Assembly: GCF_001314605.1 (NCBI RefSeq) | Contig: NZ_LIHP01000012.1 | Span: forward strand, 180,080-244,079 | Direction: 5' to 3' | From: Marinobacter sp. HL-58 | GTDB taxonomy: Bacteria; Pseudomonadota; Gammaproteobacteria; Pseudomonadales; Oleiphilaceae | Length of the DNA stretch: 64,000 nt | Shown here: positions 17,562 to 26,715 of the stretch, one piece after another | How the letters are laid out: every line of letters begins with the position of its first letter | Numbering within the stretch: position 1 is the stretch's first letter | Position numbers and translations under genes: made by a program | Notes under the pieces: generated by a model | The model's database searches: none | Told to the model about the DNA's origin: nothing | The model's input: the letters and a program-made list of their open reading frames with translations, nothing else

Positions 17562-18209
17562 TCACAGGTCAGCAAGACTCCCACGAACAATCTCCGAAAT
17601 CTGCCCCCAGTCGCCCGAGGAAACGGTATCACCAGGTGTTAACCAGGTACCACCGACGGCCGAGACATTATCGAGGGCAAGATAGTCCTTTGCGGTATTA
17701 CGTCGGATTCCGCCAGTCGGGCAGAAAGTGACATCCGGGAAGGGGCCGGCGAAGGCTTTGAGGGCCGGGATGCCGCCAGCCACTTCGGCCGGGAAGAACT
17801 TGAATTCCCGGTAGCCCAGGTTGTAGCCCACCATCAGCTCGGAAATGGTCGAGATACCCGGTAACAGCGGAGCTTCCGAGGTTACGCCGAATTCCAGGAT
17901 AGCCTCGGTGACGCCGGGGGTAATCACGAACTGGGCGCCGGCGGCTTCCACCTGGCGGTACTGGGCGATACTCGTAACCGTGCCCGCGCCTACCCAGGCG
18001 TCCGGGATGGCCTTTCTTACCTGTTCAATGGCTTTCAGACCGTGGGGCGTGCGCAGGGTGATTTCCAGCACCCGGATACCGCCGTCGACCAGCGCCTGAC
18101 ACAGCGGCAGCGCCTGGTCCGGATGATTGATGGTGATCACCGGAACCAGGGGAGAGGCGCTCAGCACCGACCGGACCCGTTCACGGTGATAGTCAGACAA
18201 TTGGTTCAT
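17562..18209 (-). CDS. eda: 2-Keto-3-deoxy-6-phosphogluconate aldolase
   Basis: This 215-aa class I aldolase splits KDPG to pyruvate and glyceraldehyde 3-phosphate. The catalytic glutamate lies in VLEITLRTPHGL and the Schiff-base lysine in REFKFFPAEVAGGIPAL; FCPTGGIRRNTA binds phosphate. It is last in the order zwf-pgl-eda on the minus strand, 38 nt after pgl. Its product feeds gap and pyk, which are encoded immediately across the repeat-rich region. Confidence 0.96.
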   Translation of the reverse strand: MNQLSDYHRERVRSVLSASPLVPVITINHPDQALPLCQALVDGGIRVLEITLRTPHGLKAIEQVRKAIPDAWVGAGTVTSIAQYRQVEAAGAQFVITPGVTEAILEFGVTSEAPLLPGISTISELMVGYNLGYREFKFFPAEVAGGIPALKAFAGPFPDVTFCPTGGIRRNTAKDYLALDNVSAVGGTWLTPGDTVSSGDWGQISEIVRGSLADL

Positions 18210-18247
18210 AGTATTCTCCGTTAAAGCAGGTCGGTTGCCAGCGGCGC

Positions 18248-18967
18248 TCAGGCGCTCCAGTAAATCTGCAGGCCAGGCTTGAGGAAAGCGCGAACAGGCA
18301 TTTCCTTCACCCGGCCAATGTCACTACAGGCCGCCTGCAAGGTTTTCAGTTTGTCATCCCCCTTCAGGTGCAGCGCAGTGAAACCGGCGCGACTCAGGGC
18401 CCGCAGGGTCAGGGTAATGCGCCTCTGGTGCTGGGAAGCGGGCGTCATCGGCGCCACGATGGCGGCGGAATCGGAATCAAGCGCTTCGTCCAGCTCGGGG
18501 GCATCGGGAAACAGGGAAGCGGTATGGCCGTCATTGCCCATTCCCAGGACCAGCACATCCAGCGGCAGATGAAGGTCTGCGAGTGCTGCCTCGACGGCCG
18601 GAAGGCCATCAGCCGGCGTGTCTCCGGGCTTCTTGAGGGACAGATAGCGCGCTTCCGCGGCGGGGCCCTTCAGCAGGTGTTCCCTGACCAGGCGGGTATT
18701 GCTGGCCTCGTCGTCCTCGGGCACCCAGCGCTCGTCCGCCAGCAGCACATCGATTCTGGCCCAGTCCAGAGTCTTCTCCCGCAATGCCCGGAAAAATGGC
18801 AGCGGGGTGGAGCCACCAGACACCACAAGACTGGCGCGGGGAGCAATCAGAAGCCGCTCTGAAAGATGGCTGGCAACTGCATCCGCCAATGCCCCGGCGG
18901 CATCGTCCGGCGTGTCGAAAAAGTGCGCATCCACCGCATCCGGCAGGCCAAGGTCATGCATCTTCAT
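18248..18967 (-). CDS. pgl: 6-Phosphogluconolactonase
   Basis: This protein of about 239 aa hydrolyses 6-phosphogluconolactone, the product of zwf. It has the NagB/Pgl fold signatures [36 protein letters not shown] and [17 protein letters not shown] chose the ATG at 18967 because GGAGGAG lies six bases upstream; an ATG five codons earlier (18982) has no such site. It overlaps the 3' end of zwf by 14 nt, so the two are translationally coupled. Confidence 0.95.
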   Translation of the reverse strand: MKMHDLGLPDAVDAHFFDTPDDAAGALADAVASHLSERLLIAPRASLVVSGGSTPLPFFRALREKTLDWARIDVLLADERWVPEDDEASNTRLVREHLLKGPAAEARYLSLKKPGDTPADGLPAVEAALADLHLPLDVLVLGMGNDGHTASLFPDAPELDEALDSDSAAIVAPMTPASQHQRRITLTLRALSRAGFTALHLKGDDKLKTLQAACSDIGRVKEMPVRAFLKPGLQIYWSA

Positions 18968-20429
18968 ACCAGCTCCTCCCATCCCGGGTGATCATGGCAA
19001 TGGAGGCAACCGGCCCCCAGGTGCCCGCGGCATATCGCTTGGGGGGCACGCCACTGTCGTCCCAGTTACGCATGATCTGGTCAACCCATTGCCAGGCGTG
19101 CTCCACTTCGTCACGGCGAACGAACAGGTACTGATTGCCCTTCATAACCTCCCACAGCAGACGCTCATAGGCGTCAGGAATCCGGTCGGTTTCAAAGGTT
19201 TCCGAGAACGTCAGCTCCAGCGGCCCCTGGCGCAGCCGCATACCTTTATCCAGGCCCTGGTCCTTGGTGAGAATCTGCAACGACATGCCTTCGTCCGGCT
19301 GCAGACGGATAATCAGCTTGTTGTTGGCCAGGTGTTTCTGGTCCGGGTCGAAGATGTAGTGTGGTGCCGGCTTGAAATGGATGATGATCTGGGACAGCTT
19401 CTCTGGCAGGCGTTTGCCGGTACGGATGTAGAAAGGCACGCCGGACCAGCGCCAGTTGTCGATTTCGGCTTTCAGGGCGACAAAGGTTTCCGTTTTGCTG
19501 CCCCTGATGGCCCCCTCCTCTTCCAGGTAACCGGGCACCGGTTTACCACCACTGGTGCCTGCGGTGTACTGGCCCCGCACCACGTGAGTGTCCATGAGAT
19601 CAGGGGTGATCTGGCGCAGCGCCTTCAGCACCTTTACTTTCTCGTTACGGATACTGTCGGCAGAGAGATCCGAAGGTGGATCCATGGCAATCAGGCACAG
19701 GAGCTGCAGCAGGTGGTTCTGCACCATGTCGCGAACCTGGCCGGCCTTGTCGAAATAGCCCCAGCGACCCTCAATACCTACACTCTCCGCCACCGAAATC
19801 TCTACGTGGGAAATGTGGTTCTGATCCCACTGGGAGGCAAAAAGGTTGTTGGCGAAACGCAGGGCGATCAGGTTCTGGACCGTTTCCTTGCCCAGGTAGT
19901 GATCGATTCGGAACAACTGGTTCTCGTTATAAACTTCCCCCAGCTCATCGTTTATCACCTTGGATGATGCCAGGTCGTGACCGATGGGCTTCTCAACCAC
20001 TACCCGGGTGTCCTGATCGCAACAGCCGTTGCTTCTCAGATTGCGGGCGATGACACCATACATGGACGGCGGCGTTGCCATATAGACAATCAGATTGCTG
20101 GTTTCACTACTGCGCCATTCATTCAGTGCGCCATAACCGTCCGGGTCGGTAAAATCCAGAAACTGATAGTCCACCCGCTGCAGAAACCTTTCAGCCGCAT
20201 CCGCATCGAACTCAGCCTCCTTTACGTGCTCCCTGAGCTTGTCCAGGAGTATTTTGCGAATCTCGGCGGTGTCCGCCTTGTTTCTGGCAATCGCGAGGAT
20301 ACGACTGCCCCTGTGCAGCAACCCGGCAAGCTCCAACTGGTAAAGCGCCGGAAACAGCTTTCGTTGCGCCAGGTCGCCCAGCGCTCCAAACATCATCAGG
20401 TCACAGCGGGTATTGATTGGGTCAGCCAT
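18954..20429 (-). CDS. zwf: Glucose-6-phosphate 1-dehydrogenase
   Basis: This 491-aa enzyme oxidises glucose 6-phosphate to 6-phosphogluconolactone with NADP. The N-terminal Rossmann fold has [21 protein letters not shown], and the substrate-binding signature is [14 protein letters not shown]. It opens the zwf-pgl-eda operon and is divergent from hexR with a HexR-like site between them. Together with edd and glk this gives all enzymes from glucose to pyruvate by the Entner-Doudoroff route. Confidence 0.97.
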   Translation of the reverse strand: MADPINTRCDLMMFGALGDLAQRKLFPALYQLELAGLLHRGSRILAIARNKADTAEIRKILLDKLREHVKEAEFDADAAERFLQRVDYQFLDFTDPDGYGALNEWRSSETSNLIVYMATPPSMYGVIARNLRSNGCCDQDTRVVVEKPIGHDLASSKVINDELGEVYNENQLFRIDHYLGKETVQNLIALRFANNLFASQWDQNHISHVEISVAESVGIEGRWGYFDKAGQVRDMVQNHLLQLLCLIAMDPPSDLSADSIRNEKVKVLKALRQITPDLMDTHVVRGQYTAGTSGGKPVPGYLEEEGAIRGSKTETFVALKAEIDNWRWSGVPFYIRTGKRLPEKLSQIIIHFKPAPHYIFDPDQKHLANNKLIIRLQPDEGMSLQILTKDQGLDKGMRLRQGPLELTFSETFETDRIPDAYERLLWEVMKGNQYLFVRRDEVEHAWQWVDQIMRNWDDSGVPPKRYAAGTWGPVASIAMITRDGRSWYEDA

Positions 20430-20491
20430 CGGTTCCCTTCTCTCTTTGTTTTCGTGCCGAACTGCTCAGACTGCACGACTCGAGGCGTCAA

Positions 20492-20508
20492 TGTAGTAAT
20501 ATTATGCA
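20492..20508. promoter_or_regulatory. HexR-like operator between zwf and hexR
   Basis: TGTAGTAATATTATGCA is an imperfect palindrome with the strong half TGTAGTAA, the same half as in the edd-gap site. A second candidate is the direct TGTGGTA repeat on the minus strand at about 20566-20586, nearer the hexR start. HexR is known to repress zwf and edd until KDPG accumulates. Confidence 0.55.
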
Positions 20509-20645
20509 AATAATGACACCCATAACGAATTTTTCCAAGGATATTTTCCAATTTATGATACTTTTACTACCACAAATTACCACAAAACACGCTATAATCA
20601 GCGCGGATTTTGACAAGAAAGCCGATAAATCAGGGAGTACTCTCA

Positions 20646-21515
20646 ATGCCAGCCAACCAGGCGCAACGCGACGACAATCTGCTCGAAGATATCCAGCTGA
20701 GACTGGACACTCTTAACAAATCCGAGCGCAAGGTTGCCGAGGCAATTCTTCGCGATCCCAGCGCCGCTACCCGCTACAGCATAGCCGCGCTGGCCAGGGC
20801 TGCTGACGTCAGCGAGCCCACGGTCAACCGCTTCTGCCGCGGGTTTTCCGCCACCGGATTCCCTGATTTCAAAATACGCCTTGCGCAAAGCATAGCAACC
20901 GGCACGCCCTACATCGGGCAGAATGTAGAGCCTGATGACACGGTGGCAGAGTTCGCCGACAAAATCATGCTCAGCACCATTGCCAGCCTCGACAAGGCAC
21001 GCCAGGCCCTCGACCCCAAGGCCCTGTCCGCAGCCATTGATTACCTGATCCAGGCCAAACAGATCAATTTCTTCGGCATGGGTGGTTCGGCCCCCGTGGC
21101 AATGGATGCACAGCACAAGTTTTTCCGCTTCAACATTCCGGTGATGTCCTACGACGATGCACTCATGCAGCGTATGGTTGCCGCGGGCAGTACAACCGGC
21201 GATGTGATCGTACTGATCTCCTACACGGGGCGCACCCGTGAAACCGTTGAAATCGCCCAGCAGGCCAGAAATAACGGGGCCACCGTCATCGGCATCACCA
21301 TGCCGGGATCACCCCTTGCCGAGGCCTGCACCGTGGTAATAGAAGTCACGGCCCCGGAAGACACCGAAGTCTACATGCCCATGTCGTCACGGATCATCCA
21401 TCTTACGGTGATCGACATTCTGGCCACCGGTGTCACACTCAAACGCGGCGCAGACTTCCTGGGCCACCTGAAAAAGATCAAGGAAAGCCTGAAACCAACG
21501 CGGTTTCCAGTCTAG
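20646..21515 (+). CDS. hexR: RpiR-family regulator HexR
   Basis: This 289-aa regulator has an N-terminal RpiR helix-turn-helix ([20 protein letters not shown]) and a C-terminal SIS sugar-phosphate domain ([39 protein letters not shown]). I took the ATG at 20646 with GGGAG eight bases upstream; an in-frame TTG at 20610 adds only a short basic lead. HexR family members repress Entner-Doudoroff genes and are released by 2-keto-3-deoxy-6-phosphogluconate. Divergence from zwf and the palindromes near zwf and edd fit this role. Confidence 0.93.
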   Translation: MPANQAQRDDNLLEDIQLRLDTLNKSERKVAEAILRDPSAATRYSIAALARAADVSEPTVNRFCRGFSATGFPDFKIRLAQSIATGTPYIGQNVEPDDTVAEFADKIMLSTIASLDKARQALDPKALSAAIDYLIQAKQINFFGMGGSAPVAMDAQHKFFRFNIPVMSYDDALMQRMVAAGSTTGDVIVLISYTGRTRETVEIAQQARNNGATVIGITMPGSPLAEACTVVIEVTAPEDTEVYMPMSSRIIHLTVIDILATGVTLKRGADFLGHLKKIKESLKPTRFPV

Positions 21516-21791
21516 CCAACCACCCTGATCGTGCATGGAAGCCACTGATTTACCAACTCGTCCTTCTACGCCCCTCCTCCCCCTGAGAACTCACCCCCCT
21601 TTTTCTTCAGGGCGGAGGATGTACTCATCTGCCGGTTACAGGACTATGAAATCCGGTTTCCCAATGTCTGATTGGCAGAAGCTGCAATCACGGGAACCGG
21701 AGGCCTGATCCGGCCCCGCCTGTTTCCATGAGAGGAGGCCGGAACTTCCGCTTCCCTGACATTCAAAAAAGACAAAAAGCACAGGACACAG

Positions 21792-23120
21792 ATGATGCAG
21801 AACAATAAGCGCTTTTCCCCGAACAAACTCCCGCTGGCCACTGCGGTGACAGCGGCCATCATGGCCTCTCCGGCCATTGCTGTTGACTTCCATGGTTACG
21901 CGCGTTCAGGCCTCTCCACCAATACCGGCAGCGGTGGCGAGCAGACCTGTTTCGGCAGCGGCGCCAACGGCCACTTTGTCGGCCGCCTTGCGGATGAGTG
22001 CGACACCTACGCGGAGCTGGCGTTTGGTGACGAACTCTTCAGCGAAGATGGCAAAACCTTCCGCCTTGATTCCATGGTTTCCTACGAAGCCATCAACCAG
22101 GGTAACGACTACCAGGCCTATGACGGCGCTGATGACGTCAATGGCGTTGACTTTGGCGGCGAGGAAACCACCCGCAACAACGGCAACCCTTACAGCGGTG
22201 GCGAAGTGGCTGTGCGCCAGCTTTATGTTTCCGGCACCAATGTGATCGAATCCCTTCCCGGTGCCACCCTGTGGGCCGGCAAGCGCTTCTACAAGCGTCA
22301 CGACGTACACCAGCTTGATCTGTTCTACATCAACAACTCCGGCTATGGCGCCGGTATCGAAAACATCGAGGCAGGTGCAGGCCAGTTCTCCGCTGCGTGG
22401 ATCAATTTCGACAAGCAGGAAAGCGACACCATCGTCCAGAACAATAAACTGGACCTGCGCTACGCCTTCCCGGTTGGCGAAAGCACCCTGACACTCGCTG
22501 GTATCTACGGCACAGCGGACCTGACGGACGAGCAGGAAGCGGCAGGCATCATGGATGAAGATGGCTTCTTCGGCACCGTTGAACTGTCAACCGGTATCAT
22601 GGGCGGCTTCAACAAGTTCGTCCTGCAATACGCCACGGATTCCCTGGGTGAAGCGGCGTTTGCCAATCAGGGTGGTAATGCCAGCCTGAATGCGCCCTAT
22701 TATGATGGCACGCTCGAAAAGAGCTGGCGTGTACTCAACCATGGCGTGATCAAGCTTGGCGGTCCCTGGGAACTGGGTTACTCCGCTCTTTACTCCCAGG
22801 GTGAAACCTACGGCCCGATCAATGAGGAAGAACCCACCCGCCTGAGCGTGGTTGCCCGCCCGACCTACAACTGGAACTCAGTGACCAGCACCGCGGTGGA
22901 AGTGGGCTATGAGGACGTACACCAGCCCTTCAATGACGACGCTACAGACCTGCAGAAAGTGGCGGTCTCACAGCAGTGGAGCGCTGGCCCTGGCTACTGG
23001 GCAAGGCCGGTAATCCGCGCGTACGCAGCCGCGTTCTTCGGCGATCAGGCCGAAGCCGCTCGCAGCGAAGGCATCGATGGCGACATTCAGGTCGGTGCCC
23101 AGATCGAAGCCTGGTGGTAA
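21792..23120 (+). CDS. lamB: Maltoporin (LamB family)
   Basis: This 442-aa outer-membrane barrel admits maltodextrins. The signal peptide ends near ASPAIAVDFHG. The mature N-terminus DFHGYARSGL, KRFYKRHDVHQLDLFYINNS and C-terminal QVGAQIEAWW are maltoporin features, including the closing aromatic residue. The 276-nt upstream region has two imperfect hairpins (about 21592-21628 and 21650-21702), so the leader could be structured. A strong terminator follows. It is next to a secreted pullulanase, which would make the linear maltodextrins that this porin takes in. Confidence 0.9.
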   Translation: MMQNNKRFSPNKLPLATAVTAAIMASPAIAVDFHGYARSGLSTNTGSGGEQTCFGSGANGHFVGRLADECDTYAELAFGDELFSEDGKTFRLDSMVSYEAINQGNDYQAYDGADDVNGVDFGGEETTRNNGNPYSGGEVAVRQLYVSGTNVIESLPGATLWAGKRFYKRHDVHQLDLFYINNSGYGAGIENIEAGAGQFSAAWINFDKQESDTIVQNNKLDLRYAFPVGESTLTLAGIYGTADLTDEQEAAGIMDEDGFFGTVELSTGIMGGFNKFVLQYATDSLGEAAFANQGGNASLNAPYYDGTLEKSWRVLNHGVIKLGGPWELGYSALYSQGETYGPINEEEPTRLSVVARPTYNWNSVTSTAVEVGYEDVHQPFNDDATDLQKVAVSQQWSAGPGYWARPVIRAYAAAFFGDQAEAARSEGIDGDIQVGAQIEAWW

Positions 23121-23156
23121 GGCTCTAAACTCCACACTCTCTCGTTGGACCTCTTT

Positions 23157-23186
23157 GGGCCGGCTTTCACGCCGGCCCTTTTTTTT
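23157..23186 (+). terminator. Terminator of lamB
   Basis: GGGCCGGC (23157-23164) pairs with GCCGGCCC (23171-23178) and is followed by eight T residues. It separates lamB from the pullulanase gene, which must then have its own promoter in the next 180 nt. Confidence 0.9.
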
Positions 23187-23368
23187 CGCCCTGTTCCGCT
23201 TCGCACTACTCCCCCACCCTCCCCGCAATCTACGCCTGCAAAAGTCAGCTGCCGAAGGATGTGCCCCGCTGACGTTCGCGCAACCATGAAACCGTGACAC
23301 AAGCGCACGGGCATTGCCGGTTCGCAAGTCACCCTCCAAACAAAAACAACGGCAAAAGGATATCTGTT

Positions 23369-26300
23369 ATGCCTGACCATAAACTGGTTGCAGGTGGCTG
23401 GGTGCTGGCGCTTTCGCTGGCCCTGACCGGTTGCAACTCCGGTAGCAGCAGCTCTTCTCCGGATAACGATGACGCCGGTAGCGAAGACTCGACCACTCTG
23501 CTCGAGCCCGGCGAGAACGAAGCCATCCTCTATTACAAACGCCCGGAAGGCGACTACGACGGCTGGGGCCTGCACCTCTGGAATGACGCAGCCGCAGGGT
23601 GCGACGGGCTGGCCGAAGATGTGCCAACGGAGTGGAGTGATCCGCGCAGCCATGATGGCGTTAATGATACTTACGGCGCCTACTACATCATCCCCATGCG
23701 CGACGGCGGAGACTGCATGAATTTCATCATGCACAAGGGTGATGAAAAAGACCTGGGTGATGATGACCACCGCTGGCACTTCGATGCCCTGGGCAATCGG
23801 ATATTTACCCTCAGCGGCAGCGAATTGCTCTCGCCGGACCCGATAGAGTCGGAAGAAATGACCATCGATGGCGCCAGGGCCCACTGGCTCGATGCCGGCA
23901 CACTGGTGTTTGCAGACACGGCCGATGCAGCCCGCGTGGAGCTCCGCTACGACGCCAATGCCGGCATTTCCGTTGATGACGCCAACAACACCCTTGAAGG
24001 CGGAAAAACGATCGAGCTCAGCGCCACAACCCTGTCGCCCGAACTGGAACAGGCGTTCCCGCATCTGGCCGGCTGGCCGGCCTACTCGGTGGATGCCGAC
24101 ACCCAGACCAGGGAAGAAGCCCTGCGCGGGCAGCTGGTAGCCGGCGCCTTCAACAGCGACGATGAATTGATATCCGCCACCCGCCTGCAAATCCCGGGGG
24201 TGTTGGATCAGCTTTATACCTACGATGGCGCCCTGGGTGCCACGGTAAACGGGGCCGATACCGACTTTAAGGTCTGGGCGCCAACGGCGCAGAACATGCG
24301 CCTGCACGTGTTCAATGCCGACGGCAGTACAGTCACTGGCTTCCCTGTGGATATGACCCGCAACGACGGCGTCTGGCAGCACACTGCGAACACCGCCGAG
24401 GTGGACCGGAAGTTCTACCAGTACGAAGTCACCGTGTATCACCCCCGTACCGATGCCATTGAAACCACCATGACCTCGGACCCTTACGCCCGGAGCCTGT
24501 CTGAAAATGGCCAGTATGCCCAGGTGGTTAACCTCGCCGACAGTGACCTGAAGCCCGCAGACTGGGATTCACTGGCGACGCCGCCCATGCAGGCACCGGA
24601 AGACGTGGTGGTGTACGAGGCCCACATAAGGGACTTCAGTGCGACAGACGAGACAGTAACCGCTGAAAACCGGGGTAAGTACGCCGCATTCACCGAAACG
24701 TCAACCGATGGCATGAAGCACCTGGCGTCCATGGCCGATGCCGGCATCACCCACCTGCACCTGCTACCGGCATTCGACATTGCCACCGTCAACGAAGACC
24801 CGGACCAAATCGTGAATATAGACGACGATTTCAGCCGACTGTGCGACCTGTCGGACGACGCTGCGGAAAGCTACGGGGAACATTGTGATAGCGGCAACTC
24901 CATTCGCCAGGTGCTGGAAACCTTCGACCCGGCCACCGGGAAGGCCCAGGCATTGCACGACACATTTCGAAGCCTGGACAGCTTCAACTGGGGCTATGAC
25001 CCGGTCCACTTCACCGTGCCGGAAGGCAGCTATGCCTCAGACGCCCACGGCGTTGCCCGTATTGTGGAATTCCGGGAAATGGTGCAGTCAGCGACCAACC
25101 TGGGCCTGAACGTGGTACTGGATGTGGTCTACAACCATACCAATGCCTCTGGCCTGGCCGAGAAGTCGGTACTGGACAAGCTGGTTCCCGGTTACTATCA
25201 CCGCCAGAACCCGGAAACCGGAGTGGTGGAGCAGTCCTCCTGCTGTGAAAATACCGCCTCCGAGCACCGGATGATGGAAAAGCTGATGATCGATTCCCTG
25301 GTGACCTGGGCCTCGGAATACAGTATCTCTGGTTTCCGCTTTGACCTGATGGGCCATCACATGCTCTCGAACATGGAGAACGCCCTGGATGCGGTTAAAG
25401 CGGTTGACCCGGATACCTACTTCTACGGTGAAGCCTGGAACTTCGGCGAAGTAGCCAACAACGCCCGGGGCGTCAATGCCATTCAGGCCAATATGGCGGG
25501 AACCGGCATCGGCTCCTTCAATGATCGCCTTCGTGACGCTGTCCGCGGTGGCGGCCCCTTTGATGAGGGTGACTTCATCCGCGCCAACCAGGGCTTTGCC
25601 AACGGGCTGTTCAGCATCCCCAACGACCGCAACAGCGGCAGCGACACGGAAAAAGAACGCCTGCTGCAAGTCAGTGACTGGATCCGTATCGGCATTGCCG
25701 GCAGCCTCAGTGACTACTCCCTGGTGACCGCAGACGGCTCCACGAAGACCGGTGCCGAGATCGATTACAACGGTCAGAACGCCGGTTATACCAGCGACCC
25801 CCAGGAAATCATCAACTACGTCTCCAAGCACGACAACCAGACACTCTGGGACAACAACCAGTACAAGGCGGATTTCGCCACCACACATGGGGAACGTGCC
25901 CAGATGCAGGTGATTGGGCTTTCCGTGCCCATTCTCAGCCAGGGCATACCGTTCATCCATATGGGCTCTGAGCTGTTGCGCTCCAAATCCATGGAGCGGG
26001 ACAGCTACGATTCCGGCGACTGGTTCAACGAGGTGGACTTCAGTTACCAGGAAACCGCCTGGAACCGCGGCCTGCCACGCCAGGACAAGGATGGCGCCAA
26101 CTGGGACCTGATCACAGAGGTTATCGGCCAGTTTGAAACCGGCCCTGCCGCGAGTGACATCAACTACACCCGTGAACAGGTGGAGGAGTTGTTGACGGTG
26201 CGAAACCAGAGTGAGCTGTTCCGGTTGCAAACCGCAGAGCAGGTCAGTGAGCGCCTGGACTTCCACAACACAGGTACGGATCAGGTACCCGGAGTCATTC

Positions 26301-26524
26301 TGTTCAGTCTGGATGACGGCCCCGACAACGGTCTTACCGATCTCGACAGTGATGTCGACCAGCTCGTTGTCTTCATCAACAGTACCGGCTCCGAACAGAC
26401 GCTGGACACCAGCCTGGATGGCACCTTCTCGGTGATGGCCGACACCTCTCCCGGTGAGAGCGCAGCGGCAACCAGCGGCACCTTCACGGTACCCGCGTTG
26501 TCCGTCGCAGTATTCAGCAGATAG
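23369..26524 (+). CDS. pulA: Pullulanase-type alpha-1,6-glucosidase, lipoprotein
   Basis: This 1051-aa GH13 enzyme would debranch pullulan, glycogen or starch. The ATG at 23369 has AAAGGA upstream and opens a lipoprotein signal ending LALTGC (Cys22) followed by a serine-rich linker. Next come a carbohydrate-binding PUD-type region (EAILYYKRPEGDYDGWGLHL) and a CBM48-like region (FKVWAPTAQNMRLHVFNADG). Catalytic signatures are VVLDVVYNHT, ISGFRFDLMGHHM with the nucleophile Asp, and FYGEAWNFGE with the acid Glu. VYEAHIRDFS and SFNWGYDPVHFTVPEGSY mark the pullulanase subgroup. An N (not D) after the lipid cysteine predicts outer-membrane sorting, and it pairs functionally with the maltoporin upstream. 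Confidence 0.92.
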   Translation: MPDHKLVAGGWVLALSLALTGCNSGSSSSSPDNDDAGSEDSTTLLEPGENEAILYYKRPEGDYDGWGLHLWNDAAAGCDGLAEDVPTEWSDPRSHDGVNDTYGAYYIIPMRDGGDCMNFIMHKGDEKDLGDDDHRWHFDALGNRIFTLSGSELLSPDPIESEEMTIDGARAHWLDAGTLVFADTADAARVELRYDANAGISVDDANNTLEGGKTIELSATTLSPELEQAFPHLAGWPAYSVDADTQTREEALRGQLVAGAFNSDDELISATRLQIPGVLDQLYTYDGALGATVNGADTDFKVWAPTAQNMRLHVFNADGSTVTGFPVDMTRNDGVWQHTANTAEVDRKFYQYEVTVYHPRTDAIETTMTSDPYARSLSENGQYAQVVNLADSDLKPADWDSLATPPMQAPEDVVVYEAHIRDFSATDETVTAENRGKYAAFTETSTDGMKHLASMADAGITHLHLLPAFDIATVNEDPDQIVNIDDDFSRLCDLSDDAAESYGEHCDSGNSIRQVLETFDPATGKAQALHDTFRSLDSFNWGYDPVHFTVPEGSYASDAHGVARIVEFREMVQSATNLGLNVVLDVVYNHTNASGLAEKSVLDKLVPGYYHRQNPETGVVEQSSCCENTASEHRMMEKLMIDSLVTWASEYSISGFRFDLMGHHMLSNMENALDAVKAVDPDTYFYGEAWNFGEVANNARGVNAIQANMAGTGIGSFNDRLRDAVRGGGPFDEGDFIRANQGFANGLFSIPNDRNSGSDTEKERLLQVSDWIRIGIAGSLSDYSLVTADGSTKTGAEIDYNGQNAGYTSDPQEIINYVSKHDNQTLWDNNQYKADFATTHGERAQMQVIGLSVPILSQGIPFIHMGSELLRSKSMERDSYDSGDWFNEVDFSYQETAWNRGLPRQDKDGANWDLITEVIGQFETGPAASDINYTREQVEELLTVRNQSELFRLQTAEQVSERLDFHNTGTDQVPGVILFSLDDGPDNGLTDLDSDVDQLVVFINSTGSEQTLDTSLDGTFSVMADTSPGESAAATSGTFTVPALSVAVFSR

Positions 26525-26598
26525 TCCGGCAAGCCCGGACATACCGTGCCCCACGGCCCGACCGGGCCGTGGGGCAGACAACAACAAAGGAGAACACC

Positions 26599-26676
26599 AT
26601 GAACAAGCGACAAGCCGGAAATCTACATCGAAGAGGCCAACTAAAAGGCCCGCAACGATGTGCGGGCCTTATTTAA
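26599..26676 (+). CDS. Tiny open frame with strong ribosome site, possible gene remnant
   Basis: AAAGGAG is followed after eight bases by ATG and a 25-codon frame starting MNKRQAGNLHRRG that runs through the terminator hairpin to a TAA. The ribosome site is as good as any in the window, but the product is not recognised and ends inside a terminator. It may be the start of a deleted gene, a leader peptide or chance. Confidence 0.25.
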   Translation: MNKRQAGNLHRRGQLKGPQRCAGLI

Positions 26677-26708
26677 TTTTGCCAGAAGGCACCCTGTCGC
26701 GGGTGCCT
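26645..26708 (+). terminator. Tandem terminators after pulA
   Basis: The first stem, AAGGCCCGC (26645-26653) with GCGGGCCTT (26662-26670), is followed by ATTTAATTTT. The second is GGCACCC/GGGTGCC at about 26688-26706, followed by TTTCTTGTTT. They separate pulA from the convergent ppiD, and the first could also serve the minus strand. Confidence 0.8.
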
Positions 26709-26715
26709 TTCTTGT

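Noticed and set aside
17031..17731. Short open frames starting MAMDGQFQAHR and similar on both strands
   Set aside because: They lie across repeat elements A and B and the REP pair; the shared peptide comes from the repeat sequence and no ribosome sites are present.
18699..19967. Long open frame antisense to pgl and zwf
   Set aside because: It mirrors the codon pattern of zwf on the other strand and has no recognisable protein.
23087..24442. Long open frame antisense to the start of pulA, and another at 25088-26587
   Set aside because: Both are opposite a clear GH13 enzyme and lack any protein features.
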